Source of the DNA: Bacteroidaceae bacterium
GTDB lineage: Bacteria > Bacteroidota > Bacteroidia > Bacteroidales > Bacteroidaceae
Assembly: GCA_028709135.1 (NCBI GenBank)
Contig: JAQVXN010000008.1
Coordinates: 1-16,916, forward strand
Direction: 5' to 3'
Length of the DNA: 16,916 nucleotides
Below the pieces are notes generated by a model. The model saw only the letters and a list, made by a program, of their open reading frames with translations. It did not search any database and was not told where the DNA came from. Both the position numbers and the translations under genes were made by a program. Shown here one piece after another: positions 1 through 5,585 of the stretch. The first letter of the stretch is position 1. Each line of letters begins with the position of its first letter.

Positions 1-1
1 T

Positions 2-457
2 GTTGGATATATTGATGCCGATTTGCAAACAAACCCAGAAGATTTTAATTTACTTTTGGAACCTATAAAAGATTTTGAATTGGTAATGGGCATTCGCGCT
101 AATCGCAAGGATACTGCATTCAAGAAGCTACAATCCAAAATAGCCAACGGCTTTCGACGCATGATGACACACGACGGTGTACAGGATACGGGATGTCCAT
201 TGAAGGTGATGCATACGGATTATGCTAAACGCGTTCCGTTTTTCACAGGTATGCACAGATTTCTTCCAGCATTGTTTCTCTTGCAAGATGCCCGCATTAA
301 ACAAATACCTGTTCGCCACTATCCACGCACAGCGGGACAATCAAAATATAATTTATGGAATCGTTTGGTAGCTCCTTTTATAGATTGTTTTGCCTATCGC
401 TGGATGAAAAAGCGGTACATAAATTACCACATTTCAGAAAATAATATTGAATCTTAA
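2..457 (+). CDS. Family 2 glycosyltransferase, DPM1/ArnC-like (5' partial)
   Basis: The frame is open to the left edge, so the N-terminus lies outside; a TTG at 23 is internal, not a start. The first residues, GYIDADLQTNPEDF, hold the DxD-type metal/nucleotide-sugar motif of GT-A fold family 2 enzymes. Further on are a DTGCPLKV stretch, GMHRFLPAL, and a basic HYPRTAGQSKYNLWNRL segment typical of the polyprenyl-phosphate glycosyltransferase branch. These enzymes move a sugar from a nucleotide sugar to a lipid carrier at the cytoplasmic face of the inner membrane. About 151 codons are visible. It ends 12 nt before the LAB_N gene, which often neighbours this subgroup, so a role in lipid A or envelope glycan modification is likely; acceptor and sugar cannot be read from the sequence. 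No membrane segment is seen in the visible part. Confidence 0.88.
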   Translation, partial: VGYIDADLQTNPEDFNLLLEPIKDFELVMGIRANRKDTAFKKLQSKIANGFRRMMTHDGVQDTGCPLKVMHTDYAKRVPFFTGMHRFLPALFLLQDARIKQIPVRHYPRTAGQSKYNLWNRLVAPFIDCFAYRWMKKRYINYHISENNIES

Positions 458-469
458 AATTCGTATTTA

Positions 470-1099
470 ATGGGAACAAGTCCGTTTGTTTTGGCTATAG
501 GTTTTTTGGCGCAGGCTTTCTTCTCGGCACGGATGTTAGTCCAATGGATTTTATCTGAACGCGCTCGAAGAGTTCTCTCTCCCACTATTTTCTGGATATT
601 AAGTTTGGCCGGGGCTTATCTGCTTTGCATCTATGGTTGGCTTCGCAACGATTTCTCCATCATTCTGGGACAGTTTATTTCTTATTATGCCTATCTGTGG
701 AACATCAAACAAAAAGGCGTTTTAATTAAATTGCCACGTATCATTGCCGTTATTCTTATGCTCACACCGGTGATTGCTGTTGCATGGGTTCTGCATGATG
801 CCTCCTCTTTTATTTCCGGCTTCCTACAAAATAAGAAGATTCCCATCTGGTTAGTCATATATGGATCTATCGGGCAAATCATTTTCACCTTAAGATTTGT
901 TTACCAATGGATTTATTCCTATCGTAAAGGTCAGTCTATTCTGCCCAAAGGTTTTTGGATCTTAAGCCTTACGGGCTCTCTCGTTATTTGTTCTTACGGA
1001 TGTATGCGCGCTGATTTGGTTCTGATTCTTGGTCAATCGTTTGGCGCCGTGGCATACATTCGTAATCTTATTATCGGACATCATTCTAATAACAAATAA
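470..1099 (+). CDS. Membrane protein with two LAB_N (lipid-A-disaccharide synthase N-terminal-like) domains
   Basis: The 209-residue protein is built from two homologous halves. Residues about 10-80 contain FSARMLVQWILSE, then FWILSLAGAYLLCIYGWLRNDF and a GQFISYYAYLWNI end. Residues about 135-205 repeat the pattern with LRFVYQWIYSYRKG, FWILSLTGSLVICSYGCMR and GQSFGAVAYIRNL. This is the LAB_N pattern, a small multi-pass membrane domain named for its fusion to LpxB in some bacteria. No LpxB catalytic part is present, so it is not a lipid-A-disaccharide synthase. Several hydrophobic segments predict an inner-membrane location. It sits 12 nt behind a lipid-carrier glycosyltransferase and 3 nt before a sugar epimerase, which supports an envelope-lipid glycosylation role. 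Its biochemical activity is not known to me; lipid-linked sugar handling is inference. Confidence 0.85.
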   Translation: MGTSPFVLAIGFLAQAFFSARMLVQWILSERARRVLSPTIFWILSLAGAYLLCIYGWLRNDFSIILGQFISYYAYLWNIKQKGVLIKLPRIIAVILMLTPVIAVAWVLHDASSFISGFLQNKKIPIWLVIYGSIGQIIFTLRFVYQWIYSYRKGQSILPKGFWILSLTGSLVICSYGCMRADLVLILGQSFGAVAYIRNLIIGHHSNNK

Positions 1100-1102
1100 G
1101 TT

Positions 1103-2119
1103 ATGAAAGTTTTAGTAACCGGCGCAGCCGGATTTATCGGAGCCGCTTTAGTTAACAAACTACTTGAAAACGGATTTGAAACAGTTGGAATTGACAATAT
1201 CAATTCTTATTATGATACTCAATTAAAATATGCCCGTTTAGCTCAAGTAGGCATCTTTCAAGAATACATTGATTACGGGAAACCAACAATCAGTATTAAA
1301 AACCCTTGCTATCACTTTCTAAAAATAGATTTAACGGACCGTGATGGTCTCAATCGTTTATTCACATCTGAACATTTTGACATCGTGGTTAATTTGGCGG
1401 CACAAGCTGGCGTCCGTTATTCCATCGAAAACCCTTATGCTTATTTGGATTCAAACGTTTATGGCTTTCTCAACATCTTGGAGAACTGCCGTCATCATGC
1501 CATAAAACATTTGATTTATGCCAGTTCCAGTAGTATTTACGGTAACTCTGCTCATACTCCCAATTCTGAAAATGACAGAACGGACTCTCCTGTCAGCCTA
1601 TATGCCGCTATGAAAAAGTCAGACGAACTTATGGCCCATGCATATACGAATCTTTACAATTTACCTACTACGGGACTTCGTTTTTTTACTGTTTACGGAC
1701 CGTGGGGACGCCCTGATATGGCTCCGTATAAGTTCTTGAAAGCCATATTAAATGGCGAAACCATTAATGTTTTTAATCACGGCAACTTAAGTCGAGACTT
1801 TACCTATATTGATGATATCATTGATGGCATGATGCTCATATTGCAGCATTCCTGTAACCCTCAAAGTCCTTATAAAATCTATAATATTGGTTGTTCCTCT
1901 CCTGTAAAACTAATGGATTTTATAGCAACTATTGAAAAGATTACAGGACGCAAAGCGATTATGAACATGCAAGAAATGCAACCCGGCGACGTTTTATCGA
2001 CTTTTGCCGATACCCGTTTACTACAAAAGGATTTTGGCTATAAACCAAAAGTTTCCATTCAAAACGGGCTGACCAAATTTTACGATTGGTTTCGCTCTTA
2101 CCAGGTTTCAAAACAATAA
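1103..2119 (+). CDS. NAD-dependent epimerase, UDP-glucuronate 4-epimerase-like
   Basis: A 338-residue extended short-chain dehydrogenase/reductase. The Rossmann NAD motif GAAGFIG is at residues 7-13, a serine-rich catalytic stretch SSSSIYG at 141-147, and the YxxxK pair is Y167/K171 (YAAMK). The N-terminal DNINSYYDTQLKYARL and the GLRFFTVYGPWGRPDMA segment are the hallmarks of the UDP-glucuronate 4-epimerase (CapI/LspL) branch, as opposed to GalE. The expected reaction is interconversion of UDP-glucuronate and UDP-galacturonate in the cytosol, supplying a precursor for surface polysaccharide or lipid A decoration. It starts 3 nt after the LAB_N gene and is probably the last gene of this operon; no clear hairpin terminator follows. 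Substrate could also be another UDP-hexose, since SDR epimerases vary. Confidence 0.88.
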   Translation: MKVLVTGAAGFIGAALVNKLLENGFETVGIDNINSYYDTQLKYARLAQVGIFQEYIDYGKPTISIKNPCYHFLKIDLTDRDGLNRLFTSEHFDIVVNLAAQAGVRYSIENPYAYLDSNVYGFLNILENCRHHAIKHLIYASSSSIYGNSAHTPNSENDRTDSPVSLYAAMKKSDELMAHAYTNLYNLPTTGLRFFTVYGPWGRPDMAPYKFLKAILNGETINVFNHGNLSRDFTYIDDIIDGMMLILQHSCNPQSPYKIYNIGCSSPVKLMDFIATIEKITGRKAIMNMQEMQPGDVLSTFADTRLLQKDFGYKPKVSIQNGLTKFYDWFRSYQVSKQ

Positions 2120-2214
2120 CACACGCCACACGTTCTTTTACATTTTTGATAAAAAATCATACGACTGACTTTTTATAAGCATCAACAACAAATTATGTGG
2201 TTACAAAGTTGATG

Positions 2215-2291
2215 ACGCAGTGCGTCACAAAAAAAACGCAGTGCGTCACAAAAAAAACGCGAGGCGTCACGAAAGAAACGCAGTGCGTCAC
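2215..2291. repeat. Four tandem palindromic motifs with exact 21-nt period
   Basis: Units start at 2215, 2236, 2257 and 2278, always 21 nt apart. Units 1, 2 and 4 share ACGCAGTGCGTCAC. Unit 3 is a variant, ACGCGAGGCGTCAC. The core ACGCA-G-TGCGT is a perfect palindrome around one central base; in unit 1 it extends to 15 nt (TGACGCA-G-TGCGTCA). Unit 3 keeps the outer ACGC/GCGT arms. The units are joined by A-rich linkers of 7-8 nt (G-interrupted before unit 4). Twenty-one nt is two helical turns, so palindromes and A-tracts lie on one face of the DNA. An operator array or bent DNA is inference; the repeat itself is plain in the sequence. Confidence 0.9.
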
Positions 2292-2397
2292 AAACAATAT
2301 TAGATCATCTTGTTTGCATAGAGATCACAAAAAAGAACTTCACTTTTAATCTCCTCCTGATTTTGTTATAAAAATCATAAAAAGTGATGGATCAAAC

Positions 2398-2428
2398 TTG
2401 TACACAGACAGAATATGTTGTAATTTCG
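2398..2428 (+). promoter_or_regulatory. Probable Bacteroidota-type promoter for the acid phosphatase gene
   Basis: A TTG at 2398-2400 is followed by a 20-nt spacer and TAATTTCG at 2421-2428. The latter matches the Bacteroidota -7 consensus TAnnTTTG with one mismatch. Transcription would begin near 2435, leaving a leader of roughly 65 nt before the ATG at 2501. The palindrome array lies about 105 nt upstream of the -33 element. Confidence 0.55.
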
Positions 2429-2500
2429 CACATGCAGAAAACAAAGTTAATCGATAGATAATTGCGAATGAAGTTATCGAAATAATCAAACAAAATCGGA

Positions 2501-3301
2501 ATGAAGAAAATCAAGTACATTATGCTGTTGTTCTCATTTTTAATAATGGGAGCACAAGCGCAGAAAACAAGTTTTCTGACTGTTTTTGAAATGCCCAATG
2601 CTGTAAATTATCTTCCGGCGCCACCAGATACCGCAAGTCCTCGTTTTTTTAATGATTGGTATCAATATGGATGGGGAAAATCATTACGCCTGACACCACG
2701 AGGAGAACTTGCACGCAAAGATGCCGTGCTCACAGTAGATGCTATATCGGAAGATTTTTCGCCTGCTTTTGGAATGCAAATTTCAGGATCAAATACACCG
2801 GAATTATATGCGCTGTTGTCAAAAGTCATCATGGATGCCGGAAACGCTACTTTTCTGGCAAAAAAGCATTACATGAGAAAACGCCCTTACATGCAATTTC
2901 ATGAAGAAACATTGATACCCAATGACGATGAAGCCCTTTCAACAAACGGGTCTTATCCGTCAGGACATACTACTATTGGATGGGCAACTGCGCTTGTTCT
3001 GGCAGAAATCAACCCCAAGCAACAAGACACTATTTTGGCTCGCGGATATGAATTCGGCGAAAGTCGCGTCATCGCCGGCTTTCATTACCAGAGTGACGTA
3101 GATGCAGGACGATTGGTGGCCAGCGCCGCAGTTGCCAGACTACACGCCAGCGAAGATTTCATGTTACAATTAAATAAGGCTAAAAAAGAATTCCTTGACA
3201 AAATACAATCTCAAGACGATTTAACGGATGGTAATACTCACAGAAATAAATTTGGTAAGAAGCACAAAAAGCTGAAAAAAGATTTGATGGCAACAAAATG
3301 A
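2501..3301 (+). CDS. Periplasmic class A acid phosphatase (PAP2 superfamily)
   Basis: The 266-residue protein starts with a signal peptide (basic MKKIK, hydrophobic core, probable cleavage after AQA at residue 20). All three parts of the PAP2/class A acid phosphatase signature are present: K121-x6-R128-P129; PSGH at 153-156 within GSYPSGHTTIGWATA; and S188-R189-x5-H195-x3-D199. The catalytic histidines are thus H156 and H195. The GSYPSGHT context and length fit the PhoN-like non-specific acid phosphatases rather than membrane lipid phosphatases, since no membrane segments follow the signal. It would hydrolyse phosphomonoesters in the periplasm. The C-terminus is very lysine-rich (residues about 250-262), which is unusual but without known meaning. 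Its stop overlaps the start of the permease gene by 4 nt, so the two are translationally coupled. Confidence 0.92.
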   Translation: MKKIKYIMLLFSFLIMGAQAQKTSFLTVFEMPNAVNYLPAPPDTASPRFFNDWYQYGWGKSLRLTPRGELARKDAVLTVDAISEDFSPAFGMQISGSNTPELYALLSKVIMDAGNATFLAKKHYMRKRPYMQFHEETLIPNDDEALSTNGSYPSGHTTIGWATALVLAEINPKQQDTILARGYEFGESRVIAGFHYQSDVDAGRLVASAAVARLHASEDFMLQLNKAKKEFLDKIQSQDDLTDGNTHRNKFGKKHKKLKKDLMATK

Positions 3302-4224
3302 CAAAGAATTTTAAAGGTACTGTTTGTGGCATTGCTGGAGCCATGGCTTACGGTACGAACCCGCTTTTTTCTTTACCCCTATTCAAAATGGGTGTAGATC
3401 TGGAATCTGTACTTTTTTTTCGTTACGCAGGAGCGACGTTGGTTTTCGGAATTATTCTTAAGTTGATGGGGATAAAATTGGGACTCAAACGACATGAAAT
3501 ACTACCTCTATTCATAATGGGTCTGCTCTTCGCATTATCGTCTCAAACACTCTATCAAAGTTTCTTCTATATGGATGCCGGGATTGCCTGCTCCATCTTG
3601 TTTACATATCCTATTTTGGTAGCCGTTTTCCAAACAGTCTTCTTTCATCAGAGAACGTCTCTACTTACGGCTCTTTGTATTTTAACAGCTGTCATGGGAG
3701 TTTGTATGCTCTATCGCGGAGACGGAAGAACTACATTAAACACCGCAGGATTACTTCTGGTTGTACTTTCTTCCATCTGTTATTCCATTTACATAATCGG
3801 AGTGGACCATTCCGTTTTAAAAAACATTCCATCCGGGAAGATGACATTCTGGGTTTTAGTAACTGGTACTCTACTCTTTTTTCTGTTAACAGGTTGTCTG
3901 ACGCGATTAAACTTTTTTCCAATGACTACGGCCGGATGGATCAATGTTTTTGGCGTTGCGTTGTTACCCACAGTTATTCCGATATTTTTCATTAATATTG
4001 CCATCAAAAACATTGGCCCCACACTAAGTGCTATTATTGGAGCACTGGAGCCGGTTACGGCATTGATTATTGGAGTTCTAGTGTTCAATGAGCACATGAC
4101 ACTCCCTATTGCTGTTGGCGTCTTCTTAATTCTAGTATCAGTAGCGACTGTTGTGGGAGGCAAATATATAAATAAAATGATCAGGAACTTCTACAAAGAA
4201 GCCATTAAACATTTGTGCGGTTAA
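3298..4224 (+). CDS. EamA-family (DMT superfamily) permease
   Basis: A 308-residue, very hydrophobic protein with about ten membrane segments in two homologous halves, the layout of the EamA/DMT transporters. The first half opens with GTVCGIAGAMAYGTNPLFSLPLF; the second half carries the typical GPTLSAIIGALEPVTALIIGVLVFNE signature near residues 240-267, the best conserved part of the family. It would be an inner-membrane transporter for a small metabolite; family members export amino acids, purines or other compounds, and substrate cannot be predicted here. The ATG overlaps the phosphatase stop (ATGA at 3298-3301). Its stop codon lies inside the right arm of the terminator stem at 4199-4230, so this transcript ends immediately after the gene. 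A phosphatase/permease salvage pair is possible but is inference only. Confidence 0.88.
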   Translation: MTKNFKGTVCGIAGAMAYGTNPLFSLPLFKMGVDLESVLFFRYAGATLVFGIILKLMGIKLGLKRHEILPLFIMGLLFALSSQTLYQSFFYMDAGIACSILFTYPILVAVFQTVFFHQRTSLLTALCILTAVMGVCMLYRGDGRTTLNTAGLLLVVLSSICYSIYIIGVDHSVLKNIPSGKMTFWVLVTGTLLFFLLTGCLTRLNFFPMTTAGWINVFGVALLPTVIPIFFINIAIKNIGPTLSAIIGALEPVTALIIGVLVFNEHMTLPIAVGVFLILVSVATVVGGKYINKMIRNFYKEAIKHLCG

Positions 4225-4247
4225 TGGCTTTTATAAATCTTTTTTGT
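4199..4247 (+). terminator. Rho-independent terminator after the EamA gene
   Basis: A perfect 10-bp stem, AAGCCATTAA (4199-4208) with TTAATGGCTT (4221-4230), encloses a 12-nt loop and is followed by a T-rich tract ending in six Ts. The left arm is still coding and the right arm contains the TAA stop (4222-4224), so terminator and gene end are merged. Confidence 0.85.
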
Positions 4248-4256
4248 CCTTTACTA

Positions 4257-4287
4257 TTGTTTTTCTCCTCCCTTTTTTGTATTTTTG
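4257..4287 (+). promoter_or_regulatory. Bacteroidota-type promoter of pepT and the antiporter
   Basis: TTG at 4257-4259, a 20-nt spacer and TATTTTTG at 4280-4287, a full match to the -7 consensus TAnnTTTG. The start point would be near 4294, giving a leader of about 60 nt. The leader ends in AAAAACATAAGAA (4338-4350), just 5 nt before the ATG, an element also found before the DUF5606 gene. Confidence 0.7.
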
Positions 4288-4355
4288 CCTTGTAGATAAC
4301 TATCAAAACAAGGATCAACCTTATCATAAACGAAGATAAAAACATAAGAACTAAT

Positions 4356-5585
4356 ATGGATATTGTAGAGAGATTTTTAAACTATGTAAAGTTTGACACA
4401 CAGTCAAGCGAAGAGTCAAATACAACGCCGAGTACGGCGAAACAACTTGTATTTGCCAAATACCTACGTGATGAATTAGATGACATTGGTTTAAAAGACG
4501 TAGAATTGGATGATAACGGATATCTTTATGCCACACTGCCTGGGAACACGGATAAAGAAGCATCAACAATCGGATTTATTTCACACATGGACACAAGTCC
4601 AGATGCAAGTGGCGCTAATATTAAGCCGCGCATTGTGAAAGCTTATAATGGAGAGGACATCGTTTTAGACGAAAAAAACGCATTGGTTTTGTCTCCTAAA
4701 AAATTTCCCGAATTACTTTTTCACCAAGGTGAAGACCTCATAGTAACAGACGGCCATACACTGCTTGGAGCTGACGACAAAGCCGGCATCGCCGCAATTG
4801 TTCAAGCCATGGTATATTTAATGGAACATCCGGAAATAGAGCATGGCGATATTCGTGTAGGCTTTAATCCTGACGAAGAAATTGGGATGGGTGCTCACCT
4901 TTTCAATGTAGAAAAATTCGGTTGTGAATGGGCTTACACGATGGATGGCGGGGACATTGGAGAGTTGGAATATGAATGTTTCAATGCTGCTGCAGCTAAA
5001 ATTAAAATAAAAGGTGCAAGTGTACACACGGGCTATGCAAAAGGAAAAATGATTAATGCCGTACGTATTGCTACCGAATTTCAAAGTTTGTTACCGCAAG
5101 ACGAAACACCAGAAACAACAGAAGGTTACCAAGGTTTTTTCCATTTGATGAATGTACAAGGTAACGTAGAACAGGCTCAAATGAGTTATATTATACGCGA
5201 TCATGACCACAAAAAATTTGATGACCGCAAAGAACTTATAACAAAGCTCGTAGAAGAATTGAACAATAAATATGGTGCAGGCACATTGACATTGGAAATG
5301 CATGATCAGTACTACAACATGAAAGAAAAAGTAGAACCGATGATGCACGTAATAGACATTGCGATCAAAGCTATGGAGCATTTAGGCATCTCACCTAAAG
5401 TTCAAGCTATTCGAGGTGGCACAGACGGAGCCCAATTAAGTTTTAGAGGTCTGCCTTGCCCCAACATCTTTGCAGGTGGCATCAATTTTCATGGACCTTT
5501 TGAGTTTGTTCCCATCCCATCCATAGAAAAAGCGATGCTTACTATTGTTGAAATATGCAAATTGACAGCAGCATTTAATGACTAA
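4356..5585 (+). CDS. pepT: Peptidase T (tripeptide aminopeptidase)
   Basis: A 409-residue M20B metallopeptidase matching PepT over its full length. The two-zinc site can be read directly: H77 and D79 in SHMDTSPD, bridging D140 in LLGADDKAG, catalytic/metal E174-E175 in NPDEEIGMG, D197 in YTMDGGD, and H379 in INFHGPFE. The RGGTDGAQLS segment near 353-362 is also characteristic. These positions agree within one residue with those I recall for the E. coli enzyme. The protein removes the N-terminal residue from tripeptides in the cytosol, completing peptide utilisation, which suits a peptide-fermenting Bacteroidales. There is no Shine-Dalgarno; the leader is A-rich. Its TAA stop shares one base with the ATG of the antiporter gene (TAATG), so the two are probably translated in a coupled way although no functional link is obvious. 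Confidence 0.97.
   Translation: MDIVERFLNYVKFDTQSSEESNTTPSTAKQLVFAKYLRDELDDIGLKDVELDDNGYLYATLPGNTDKEASTIGFISHMDTSPDASGANIKPRIVKAYNGEDIVLDEKNALVLSPKKFPELLFHQGEDLIVTDGHTLLGADDKAGIAAIVQAMVYLMEHPEIEHGDIRVGFNPDEEIGMGAHLFNVEKFGCEWAYTMDGGDIGELEYECFNAAAAKIKIKGASVHTGYAKGKMINAVRIATEFQSLLPQDETPETTEGYQGFFHLMNVQGNVEQAQMSYIIRDHDHKKFDDRKELITKLVEELNNKYGAGTLTLEMHDQYYNMKEKVEPMMHVIDIAIKAMEHLGISPKVQAIRGGTDGAQLSFRGLPCPNIFAGGINFHGPFEFVPIPSIEKAMLTIVEICKLTAAFND

Larger units (their letters stand above)
2120..2500 (+). other. Intergenic region with palindrome array and promoter
   Basis: This 381-nt gap holds no credible gene. In order it contains: an AT-rich stretch after the epimerase stop without a convincing terminator; a 7-bp inverted repeat CATCAAC/GTTGATG at 2180-2186 and 2208-2214 with a 21-nt loop; directly against it, the four-unit palindrome array 2215-2291; about 100 nt of plain AT-rich DNA; and a probable promoter at 2398-2428 for the phosphatase gene. 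Confidence 0.7.

Noticed and set aside
23..25. TTG start for the first glycosyltransferase frame
   Set aside because: The frame continues unbroken to the window edge and the upstream residues (VGYIDAD) are part of the conserved catalytic motif; the gene is truncated by the window.
2149..2177. Terminator after the epimerase gene
   Set aside because: The ATAAAAA/TTTTTAT pairing is all A-T with a 14-nt loop and no following T tract.
2215..2291. CRISPR array
   Set aside because: The repeats are 14 nt palindromes joined by near-identical A-rich linkers of 7-8 nt; there are no unique spacers and no cas genes.
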